Below, piece by piece: positions 7,152 through 14,402 of a DNA stretch of 62,469 nucleotides. The translations under genes and the position numbers were made by a program. Source of the DNA: CAVPDE01 sp964580575 (lineage in GTDB: Bacteria > Desulfobacterota > DSM-4660 > Desulfatiglandales > HGW-15); assembly GCA_964580575.1 (NCBI GenBank), contig CAZOLJ010000020.1, positions 1-62,469 on the forward strand, read 5' to 3'. Below the pieces are notes generated by a model. It did not search any database and had not been told where the DNA came from. It saw only the letters and a list, made by a program, of their open reading frames with translations. Positions within the stretch are counted from its first letter, which is position 1; the number at the start of each line of letters is the position of its first letter.

Positions 7152-9665
7152 GTGACTGAGAAAGAAAAGCGAGCAAAAAAGGCGCGACCCCTGAAAATGG
7201 AAATAGACCACCGCGAAGTCTCCTTTCCCGAGCATGTCACCGTGCTTCGGGCCGCGGAACTGAACAACATTTACATCCCTTCCCTTTGCTCTCACAAGGA
7301 TCTCAGCCCCTTCGGAGGTTGCCGCATGTGCGTGGTGGAAATTGAAGGCATGCGCGGCTATCCCCTGGCCTGCAGCACAGTAGCCCAGGAAGGCATGAAA
7401 GTGCTGACCGACACCGCAACCCTGCGGGACATGCGCAAGGAAATCCTGCAACTGATCCTGAGCGAGCATCCCAGCAGCTGTCTGGTTTGCGGGGAAAAAG
7501 CCGAGTGCATGGAGTATCAGTTCACGATTCGCAAAACGGGCGTCAGCACCGGGTGCCGGTATTGTCCGAACGACCATCAGTGTGAACTGCAGAATGTGGT
7601 GGAGAGGATCGGGCTGACGGAGATCACCTATCCGATCTATTACCGCGGTTACGAGGCCGAGCACGATGACCCCTTCTTTGACCGTGACTACAATATCTGC
7701 ATCCTTTGCGGCCGGTGCGTGCGCATGTGCCAGGAAGTGCGCGGTACCGCCATTCTGGCCTTCAAGTACCGGGGACCGAAAGTGCAGATCGGGCCGGCTT
7801 TCGGCAAGAGCCACGTGGAGGCAGGCTGTGAGTTCTGCGGGGCCTGTGTTTCGGTTTGTCCGACCGGGGCACTGGCGGACAAGAGCTCCAAGTGGGACGG
7901 CAAGCCTGACGGGGTGGAAGTCTCTACGTGTCCTTTCTGCAGCATCGGCTGCCGGATTGAACTTCATCACAAGGACGGGAAGCTATCGAAAGTTTATCCG
8001 AACCTTGATGCGGAGATCAATGACGGTCAGCTTTGCGTTCGCGGCCGGTTCTCTATGCCGGAAGCGACGCATCATCACGAGCGGGCGAAAAAACCCATGC
8101 TCAAAAGGGGCAAATACTTCCGCGAAGTGACCTGGCCTGAAGCGCAAGAGGAAGTTGCAGGTAAGCTCAAGGGCCTGAAGCCGGAAGAATTCCTGATGCT
8201 TGTTTCAGGGGATCTGACCAATGAAAGCCTGTTTGCCGCCCAGAAGTTTGTGCGTTCTTGTCTGGCCAGTAACAGTGTCGACTCCACCTCACGCCTCGAC
8301 CTTCCGGGCGGTTTAGGTCTGTGGACGAAGCTCTTCTCCCTCCCTATTTCCATCAAAGGGATTGCTGAATCGGATGCGATCATCGCCGTAGGTCTTGATT
8401 CCCGTTTCTATTTTTCAGTGGTGGGGGTCCAAATCCGGCACGCCCTCAAGCATGGGGCGAAGCTCCTGACCATTGACGCACGGGATTCGAACCTGAGCCG
8501 CTACACCGATCATCGGCTGCAGCCGGTGCCGGGCCAGGAAGGGAAGCTCTTGAATGCCCTGGCGAGGCGCCTTTCCGGCAAAAGGATTGATCTCAAACCC
8601 ATTGCCAAGCTCGGGGGCATGGATGAAGACGGGTTGAAAAAAGCGATCGATCTGCTCAGCTCGGGGGTGAACCTGTCCGTCATCATCGGGCCAACGGTTT
8701 TCGGATACAGCGATACTGTGGAATTGCTCGATGCGATTTTCGAAATGGCCAAACGCAAGAATACCAATTTCATGCCCCTTTACCATGGCTCCAATGTGCG
8801 CGGGGCTGTTGAGCTTGGTGCGTTTGGGGAGCTTCTTCCCGGAGGGGTCCCATCCAAAGGCCCAGGAATCTCTCTGGCTGACGTGATGGGCAAACAGACG
8901 CGGCCTAAAGTGATTTACCTTGTCGGCCAGACGCCGTTCCTGGAGCGGCCGGATTGTGATTATATAATCAGCCAGGACACTTACTATCCGCCGTTCCCGA
9001 TCGATGCCTTTTTGCCGGCTGCGAGCTTTGCCGAGACCGGAGGCACCTTGACCAACATCGAAGGCCGGGTGCAGGAGCTTGTCAAGATAGAAAATCCGCC
9101 CGAAGGTGCAGTGACCGGCTTTGTTCGTCCGGACTGGCAGATCTTTTCGGACCTGAGCCAGAAACTCGATTGCCCGCCCCTGGGATACAAAAATGCAGAA
9201 GAAGTTCTGCAGGAAATCCATGAAGCCGTGCCCGGATTTACGGCCAAACCGGACCGGGAACCGCGGCGGCTCAAGGCCGGGAGCGAGTTGATCATCGAGA
9301 AAAGGAATCATCCGCCTGCGGGAAAAGGCGAATTCCTGCTGATTGTTGAACCGGCCGGTTTCCAGCACCGGGGAACGGATCTCTCCTCTGTGGTGGAGGG
9401 ACTTGGGGAACTGGCTCTTGAACAAGGGGTGCGGCTGAATCCGGATGATCTGGCCAAATTGGGAGTGGAGCCGGGCGGACGGATCACCATCACCGTGGAC
9501 GGAGTAAAGGCGACGGTCAGAACAAAGGCGGACGGAGATTGCCCGGCCAAGGTCATCTACTGCTCTCATCCGTCGAATTTCCGGGGATTCAAGGAGTGCA
9601 AAGATCTCGAACCCCTTTATCACTTGAACTCGAATCCCATCCATGTGGAGGTGAAAGTAACGTAA
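7152..9665 (+). CDS. NuoG-like iron-sulfur / molybdopterin-fold subunit without a catalytic Cys/Sec
   Basis: The 837-residue product starts with a plant-type [2Fe-2S] domain (CSHKDLSPFGGCRMC, then a final Cys in ACST). A Cys/His-rich region around HPSSCLVCG follows, then two ferredoxin clusters (CILCGRCVRMC, CEFCGACVSVCPTG) and a further CPFCSIGC...LCVRGRF [4Fe-4S] motif heading a molybdopterin-oxidoreductase fold. A C-terminal dinucleotide-binding-like domain ends the chain. By hand alignment, the formate-dehydrogenase Sec/Cys position falls in VDSTSRLDLPGG and is Asp, so formate oxidation is unlikely and cofactor loss is possible, as in complex I NuoG. GTG 7152 after GAGGCG is preferred over TTG 7140. 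Confidence 0.88.
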   Translation: MTEKEKRAKKARPLKMEIDHREVSFPEHVTVLRAAELNNIYIPSLCSHKDLSPFGGCRMCVVEIEGMRGYPLACSTVAQEGMKVLTDTATLRDMRKEILQLILSEHPSSCLVCGEKAECMEYQFTIRKTGVSTGCRYCPNDHQCELQNVVERIGLTEITYPIYYRGYEAEHDDPFFDRDYNICILCGRCVRMCQEVRGTAILAFKYRGPKVQIGPAFGKSHVEAGCEFCGACVSVCPTGALADKSSKWDGKPDGVEVSTCPFCSIGCRIELHHKDGKLSKVYPNLDAEINDGQLCVRGRFSMPEATHHHERAKKPMLKRGKYFREVTWPEAQEEVAGKLKGLKPEEFLMLVSGDLTNESLFAAQKFVRSCLASNSVDSTSRLDLPGGLGLWTKLFSLPISIKGIAESDAIIAVGLDSRFYFSVVGVQIRHALKHGAKLLTIDARDSNLSRYTDHRLQPVPGQEGKLLNALARRLSGKRIDLKPIAKLGGMDEDGLKKAIDLLSSGVNLSVIIGPTVFGYSDTVELLDAIFEMAKRKNTNFMPLYHGSNVRGAVELGAFGELLPGGVPSKGPGISLADVMGKQTRPKVIYLVGQTPFLERPDCDYIISQDTYYPPFPIDAFLPAASFAETGGTLTNIEGRVQELVKIENPPEGAVTGFVRPDWQIFSDLSQKLDCPPLGYKNAEEVLQEIHEAVPGFTAKPDREPRRLKAGSELIIEKRNHPPAGKGEFLLIVEPAGFQHRGTDLSSVVEGLGELALEQGVRLNPDDLAKLGVEPGGRITITVDGVKATVRTKADGDCPAKVIYCSHPSNFRGFKECKDLEPLYHLNSNPIHVEVKVT

Positions 9666-9710
9666 GGAAGCCGCCGTCCCGTTGAAAGAACCGGATGTCG
9701 AAAGCAGATC

Positions 9711-10002
9711 GTAACATTTCAGCTTTTTGAAATAGTCGTAGAAAAAGGCCATGGGGGTCTCTCTAAAAACAGAAAACGAAGAGTGGTCGGGAAGAACTTC
9801 GCAGAAAAGATGCAGCGAAGGCGGGCGGCGAGGTTTCACCGGCACCCCCATGCAGAGTTTTCGCTGGCAGGTTCCCCAGCAGCCCTCCGCCCGCCTCACC
9901 CATGGCCTAAGGCTGGACACTGCGCGGTGGCTTCTTCGTTGTTCTGTTTTTAGAGAGACCCCCATGCCCTCAGCCATCCATTTCAAAAAGCTAAACTGTT
10001 AC
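9711..10002. mobile_element. MITE-like element, copy 2
   Basis: A 292-bp element runs from GTAACATTTCAGC to GCTAAACTGTTAC with the same long terminal inverted repeats and GC-rich core as the other copies. The flanking octamers AGCAGATC (9703-9710) and AGCAGATG (10003-10010) differ at one base and look like an 8-bp target duplication. It lies between the NuoG-like stop and the NfnA-like start, inside an otherwise continuous operon. Confidence 0.87.
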
Positions 10003-10027
10003 AGCAGATGGTCTTTGGAGGAAAAGA

Positions 10028-10861
10028 ATGTACCGAGTGATTGAACGCCGCATGATTGTGCCGAACATGCATGAGTTTGTCGTCGAAGCGCCGGAAGTGG
10101 CCAATTCTATCAGCCCCGGCAACTTCGTCATTGTAAGGCCGGATGAAAACGGGGAACGGGTCCCTCTTTCGGGCGCAGATTGGAACCGGGAGGCAGGCAC
10201 GGTCACCTGCATCTTCATGCAGGTCGGCGCCTCAACGAGCAAACTGGCGCGGCTCAAACCGGGTGACACGATTCCTACCTTTGCCGGCCCCTTGGGGCGG
10301 GAAACGGAAATCGCTCACTTCGGCACCGTGCTGTGTGTCGGCGGCTGTTACGGCATCGGCAGTGTTTACCCTATTGCCCGGGCCTTGAAGGAAAAGGGAA
10401 ACACGATTGTTTCCATGCTTGAGGCGCGCAGTTCCTATCTCCTTTACTGGCAGGAGAGGTTCAAAGGAGTCTCCGACCGCGTGATCGAGATCACCCGCGA
10501 CGGGACCACCGGCTACAAGGGGCATCTGACCCGATTGTCCGAGATCCTGACCCTGGAAAAGATCAAACCCGACCGGGTCATTGTCAATGGCTGTACGTTT
10601 CAGATGATGAAGGTTTCGGAAATGACCAGGCCGCTGGGGATCAAGACCATGGTCAACATGAACCCGATCATGATCGACGGGACCGGCATGTGCGGCGTCT
10701 GCCGCCTGAGTGTGGCGGGAAAGACCAAGTTCGCCTGCGTGGACGGCCCGGACTTTGACGGTCATGAAGTGGATTGGAAGGAGTTTCTCAATCGACGGCG
10801 CACGTATAACCCTGAAGAGGTTCATCCGCTGCGCAAGAGTGGGTGTGCGTCCCACTTTTAA
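10028..10861 (+). CDS. NfnA-like FAD/NAD(P)-binding [2Fe-2S] subunit (ferredoxin-NADP reductase family)
   Basis: The 277-residue product has the fold of NfnA / SudB / dihydroorotate dehydrogenase electron-transfer subunits: an FAD-binding beta-barrel (residues 1-100), an NAD(P)-binding half with VGGCYGIGSVYPIARAL near residue 103, and a C-terminal [2Fe-2S] motif GTGMCGVCRLSV...FACVDGP near residue 217. In Nfn enzymes this subunit holds the flavin that uses NADH. GGAGG precedes the ATG. It is followed after 18 bases by the NfnB-like partner, the standard pairing. Confidence 0.9.
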   Translation: MYRVIERRMIVPNMHEFVVEAPEVANSISPGNFVIVRPDENGERVPLSGADWNREAGTVTCIFMQVGASTSKLARLKPGDTIPTFAGPLGRETEIAHFGTVLCVGGCYGIGSVYPIARALKEKGNTIVSMLEARSSYLLYWQERFKGVSDRVIEITRDGTTGYKGHLTRLSEILTLEKIKPDRVIVNGCTFQMMKVSEMTRPLGIKTMVNMNPIMIDGTGMCGVCRLSVAGKTKFACVDGPDFDGHEVDWKEFLNRRRTYNPEEVHPLRKSGCASHF

Positions 10862-10879
10862 TTTCGGAGGTACCGGGAA

Positions 10880-12289
10880 TTGGCCAAGCAGATTGATTAC
10901 AAGCGTCGGTCTATGCCGAAGCAAGAGCCTTTTGAGCGCATCAGGAACTTCGATGAAGTCGCGCTTGGGTACACCGAGGAATTGGCGCTCGAGGAAGCGA
11001 GCCGCTGCCTGAAATGCAAAAAACCCACGTGCCGGGCAGGTTGCCCAGTGGGAATCAAGATCCCCGAATTCATCCAGTGTATCGTGGAAGGCAATTTTGA
11101 AGCAGGCATCAAAAAGATCAAGGAGACCAACGCCCTGCCCGCTGTTTGCGGCCGCGTTTGCCCCCAGGAAGAGCAGTGCGAGCACAGCTGCATCCTTGGA
11201 AAGAAGGGCGGAGCAATCGCCATCGGGCGTCTCGAGCGGTTTCTGGCAGACTGGGAAGCAGCCAGCGGAAAGATCGAAAAACCGACTATGGCGACTTTGA
11301 ACGGGATGAAGATTGCGGTGGTGGGTTCCGGTCCAGCCGGGATCACCGTGGCCAATGATCTTGCTCTGCTTGGATATGAAATCACGATGTTCGAAGCCCT
11401 GCACGAAGCAGGAGGCGTTTTGACCTACGGCATTCCTGAATTCCGATTGCCCAAAGCGATTGTCAAGCGCGAGGTCGAATATGTCAAAAGCCTGGGCGTA
11501 AAACTTTATCTTGACTTTATTGTCGGAAAGACTCGCACCATCGACAGCATCATGGAGGAATTCGATGCGGTTTTTGTCGGGGCAGGGGCAGGGTTACCGT
11601 GGTTCATGGGCATACCGGGAGAAAACCTCAACGGTGTTTATTCGGCGAATGAGTATCTGACGCGCTGCAACCTGATGAAGGCTTATCGTTTCCCGGCCCA
11701 CGACACCCCCATGAAGCGACCCGCCAGAGTCGCTGTCTTCGGCGGGGGCAATGTGGCCATGGATTCGGCCAGGACCGCCCTGCGGCTCGGCGCAGACGAA
11801 GCGCATATTGTGTATCGTCGCAGCAAGCAAGAACTGCCGGCGCGGCTTGAAGAGGCCGAAAATGCCGAAGAAGAAGGGGTGATTTTCGACTACCTGACGT
11901 TGCCGGTGAGACTCATCGGCAATGAACAGGGCTGGCTCACCGAGATCGAATGCATCAAGATGGAACTCGGCGAGCCGGATGCCTCCGGGCGGAGAAGCCC
12001 GGTACCGGTTAAAGGGTCGGAGGTCAGGATGAAGGCGGATGCCGTGATCTGCGCTATCGGCAACAGTCCTAATCCCCTGATCCCCATGACCACGCCGGGT
12101 TTGAAGGTCGGCAAAAAAGGCAACATTGAGGCTGATGAAGAGACCGGAAAGACATCGCGGGACAGGATCTGGGCCGGGGGAGATGTGGTCACCGGCGCCG
12201 CCACGGTGATCAGCGCCATGGGGGCCGGACGCAAGGCTGCCAAATCCATGCATGCCGCTCTCTCCGGCGGCAATCCAGGGGATCGCTGA
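10880..12289 (+). CDS. NfnB / GltD-like flavoprotein subunit
   Basis: The 469-residue product belongs to the glutamate-synthase small-subunit / NfnB family. Its N-terminal region carries two [4Fe-4S] binding sets (CLKCKKPTCRAGCPVG, CGRVCPQEEQCEHSC), followed by a dinucleotide-binding GSGPAGITVAND and a second site GGGNVAMDSARTALRLG, ending with a GDVVTGAATVISAMGAGRKAA flavin motif. In Nfn this subunit binds NADPH and the bifurcating FAD. The TTG start at 10880 lies 9 bases after GGAGG. With no glutamate synthase large subunit nearby, Nfn-type transhydrogenation fits better than glutamate synthesis. Confidence 0.9.
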   Translation: MAKQIDYKRRSMPKQEPFERIRNFDEVALGYTEELALEEASRCLKCKKPTCRAGCPVGIKIPEFIQCIVEGNFEAGIKKIKETNALPAVCGRVCPQEEQCEHSCILGKKGGAIAIGRLERFLADWEAASGKIEKPTMATLNGMKIAVVGSGPAGITVANDLALLGYEITMFEALHEAGGVLTYGIPEFRLPKAIVKREVEYVKSLGVKLYLDFIVGKTRTIDSIMEEFDAVFVGAGAGLPWFMGIPGENLNGVYSANEYLTRCNLMKAYRFPAHDTPMKRPARVAVFGGGNVAMDSARTALRLGADEAHIVYRRSKQELPARLEEAENAEEEGVIFDYLTLPVRLIGNEQGWLTEIECIKMELGEPDASGRRSPVPVKGSEVRMKADAVICAIGNSPNPLIPMTTPGLKVGKKGNIEADEETGKTSRDRIWAGGDVVTGAATVISAMGAGRKAAKSMHAALSGGNPGDR

Positions 12290-12332
12290 AACTCTTTGGT
12301 GCGAACGACCTGCTGATGAGGATGCAAACCCG

Positions 12333-12677
12333 ATGAAGTTGGAAGAAATCAAGAACATTTTGTTTTGCCAGGTGTTAACCCATGAGTCGGACCTTTCCAT
12401 TGAAGTGGACACGGTTGTGGCATCCGATGGCATGAGCGAGATCCTGGCCTTCCACTGCCCCGGGGCTTTGATGATCACGGGACTGACCAACATCCAATCC
12501 GTGAGAACAGCGGATATTGCCGATGTGCGGGCGATTGTTTACATCCGGGGCAAACGGGTTAATGAAAAAGCGATTGATCTTGCTCGCCAGAAAAAAATTC
12601 CAATCCTCGCGACCAAGTTGGGGATGTTTGATGTGTGCGGGATCTTGCGCGAGCATGGAATGAAAGGCGCCATGTGA
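12333..12677 (+). CDS. DRTGG-domain protein (copy 2)
   Basis: The 114-residue product begins MKLEEIKNILFCQVLTH and shows the DRTGG-type pattern including CPGALMITGLTNIQSVRTA and a C-terminal ILATKLGMFDVCGILR. It is a distant paralogue of the protein at 3982. In hydrogenase loci such proteins are commonly followed by a small HATPase and an [FeFe]-hydrogenase-like gene, which is exactly the order here. The stop codon is followed two bases later by the next start. Function of the domain is unknown; ligand sensing is an inference. Confidence 0.8.
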   Translation: MKLEEIKNILFCQVLTHESDLSIEVDTVVASDGMSEILAFHCPGALMITGLTNIQSVRTADIADVRAIVYIRGKRVNEKAIDLARQKKIPILATKLGMFDVCGILREHGMKGAM

Positions 12678-12679
12678 GA

Positions 12680-13117
12680 ATGCCCGAGGAGTTGTTCAAG
12701 AGGACCTTTACGATCCAGTCGCGCAATTTTGACAAGGCCGGCGAGAATTCATCCGAAATAAAGGCGATCCTTAAAGGGCTTAACTTTGACTCGGATATCA
12801 TCCGCCGGGTGGTGGTGGTGGCTTTCGAAGCTGAAATGAACGTGGTGATGTATGCGCGGGTGGGCACCCTAACCTTTAGGATCACGGAGGAAGACATCCA
12901 GATCGAGATCATGGACGAGGGTCCGGGCATTCCGGATATCGAACAAGCCATGCAGGAAGGTTTTTCAACCGCTTCCGATGAGATGCGGGAGATGGGTTTC
13001 GGCTTTGGCATGGGCCTGCCGAACATCAAGAGGAATTCCGATTCGTTAGAAATAGAATCTCTTGTCGGGAAAGGAACCACCCTTTTCGCAAGGATAAGGC
13101 TTAACTCCAATGCGTGA
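12680..13117 (+). CDS. Small GHKL ATPase (anti-sigma-factor-type HATPase_c)
   Basis: The 145-residue product is a lone HATPase domain of the RsbW/SpoIIAB type with no histidine-phosphorylation domain. The N box is AFEAEMNVVMYA near residue 50, the G1 box MDEGPGIPD near residue 79, and the G2-like loop FGFGMGLPNI near residue 112. Such proteins phosphorylate or bind partner switches. It overlaps the following hydrogenase-like gene by 8 bases and follows a DRTGG gene by 2, so the three are translationally coupled and probably form one signalling unit. Confidence 0.85.
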   Translation: MPEELFKRTFTIQSRNFDKAGENSSEIKAILKGLNFDSDIIRRVVVVAFEAEMNVVMYARVGTLTFRITEEDIQIEIMDEGPGIPDIEQAMQEGFSTASDEMREMGFGFGMGLPNIKRNSDSLEIESLVGKGTTLFARIRLNSNA

Positions 13118-14402
13118 TTTGACCCACGGCTTTAGAATCGACCGCGACAAATGCACCGGTCGGTTGTGCTGCATGCGGTCCTGCCCCACCCAGGCCATCC
13201 GCGTCAAGGAGGGGAAAGCCAATCTTCTGTCCGAGCTTTGCATTGATTGCGGCTCCTGCCTGCGGGTCTGTCCTTCGGGAGCTATTTTAGCGACGACCCA
13301 GTCTTTGAAGGACATATGGAAGTTCAAGTACAAAGTGGCAGTGCCATCGGCTGTTCTCTTCGGCCAGTTCCCGGCGGTCATCTCTCCAGCCCATATCATC
13401 GAAGGGCTCAAATCCCTTGGGTTTGACGCGGTTTGGATTATTGGAGTCGAAACAGCCCTGACCAATCAAGCCATCCGGGAATACGTGGGAAAATGGAAAG
13501 GGAAATTTCCTCTCATATCCAGTTCCTGCCCGGTGGTCGTGAGGTTGATTCAGGTTTCCTACCCGGGCATGGTGGAGCAACTGGTCCACGTTGAAACTCC
13601 CCGGGAACTGGCCGGCCGGGAACTCAAGCGCAAATACTCTGAGGAGCTGGGAATCGGTAAAGATCAAATCGCGGCGATCTATGTGACCTCGTGCCAAGCT
13701 AAAACGATCTCGATTCTGGAACCGGCGGAAGGGATGAAAAGTGATCTGGACGGTACCGTCGGCATTTCGGATATCTATAACGGCGTCCTATCCGCAGCGC
13801 ATACACACAAAGGAAATAACCTCAAGACGGATATGCAGGAATACCTGTTCAGCGATGACATGTTTCAATGGTCTACAGGCGAAGGGCAACGAAGGAATCT
13901 TCGAGGCTATCGGTACATGTCTCTGACCGGTTTATCGAACATCATTCGGGTCTTTGACGACATCGAGAAGGGGAAATTACGCAATATAGACTTCTTGGAG
14001 TGCTATGCTTGCTGGGGGGGCTGCATTAACGGTAATCTCACGGTGGATAACCTCTACGTGACCCGCAGCAAATTGCAGCAGATAGCGACGGAACTTCCGG
14101 ACAAAAAAGCCCTGATCGAAGCAGAAGCAATAAAACGCTATCCTGGACAAAATCTTTACGCCAAAGCGCCTATCCGGCCGCGCCCCATAAAAGGGGATAG
14201 GGGCGACCTGAAAGAGCGCATCAAGCGCGTGAAGGAAGCCGAAGTCGTGCTGAGCACCTTGCCGGGGCTTAATTGCGGCTTGTGTGGAGCGCCGAATTGC
14301 AAAACCCTAGCCAAGGACATCGCTTCAGGCGATGCCCAAGAAACGGAGTGCATTTTCTTCTCCAAGGATCGATTGGAGAGACTCCGATCCATTTATCTCT
14401 AA
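13110..14402 (+). CDS. Sensory-type [FeFe]-hydrogenase-like iron-sulfur protein
   Basis: The 430-residue product starts with two ferredoxin clusters (CTGRLCCMRSCP, CIDCGSCLRVCP), continues with a domain resembling the [FeFe]-hydrogenase large subunit C-terminal part, and ends with a four-Cys Fe-S motif CGLCGAPNC...EC. The three H-cluster motifs are recognisable but changed: L1 reads SSSCP instead of TSCCP, L2 reads TSCQAK instead of PCxxK, and L3 reads ECYACWGGCINGN instead of MACxxGCxxGGG. The cluster-bridging cysteines appear kept. This fits sensory (HydS-like) rather than high-turnover enzymes. The PAS domain of classic HydS is missing. Its 3' end overlaps the convergent helicase gene by 4 bases. 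Confidence 0.82.
   Translation: MRDLTHGFRIDRDKCTGRLCCMRSCPTQAIRVKEGKANLLSELCIDCGSCLRVCPSGAILATTQSLKDIWKFKYKVAVPSAVLFGQFPAVISPAHIIEGLKSLGFDAVWIIGVETALTNQAIREYVGKWKGKFPLISSSCPVVVRLIQVSYPGMVEQLVHVETPRELAGRELKRKYSEELGIGKDQIAAIYVTSCQAKTISILEPAEGMKSDLDGTVGISDIYNGVLSAAHTHKGNNLKTDMQEYLFSDDMFQWSTGEGQRRNLRGYRYMSLTGLSNIIRVFDDIEKGKLRNIDFLECYACWGGCINGNLTVDNLYVTRSKLQQIATELPDKKALIEAEAIKRYPGQNLYAKAPIRPRPIKGDRGDLKERIKRVKEAEVVLSTLPGLNCGLCGAPNCKTLAKDIASGDAQETECIFFSKDRLERLRSIYL

Noticed and set aside
7152..9665. Annotation as a formate dehydrogenase alpha subunit
   Set aside because: The catalytic Cys/Sec position appears to be Asp, and the gene lies with NuoE/F- and Nfn-type genes rather than formate genes.
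8415..9986. Long antisense frame (523 codons) opposite the NuoG-like gene
   Set aside because: It is the reverse shadow of a strongly supported coding sequence with Fe-S motifs, and it runs into a MITE.
10880..12289. Annotation as glutamate synthase small subunit
   Set aside because: No large subunit is present, and the NfnA-like partner lies immediately upstream.
13110..14402. Annotation as a catalytic [FeFe] hydrogenase
   Set aside because: H-cluster motifs L1-L3 are altered, and the gene is coupled to DRTGG and HATPase genes typical of sensory loci.
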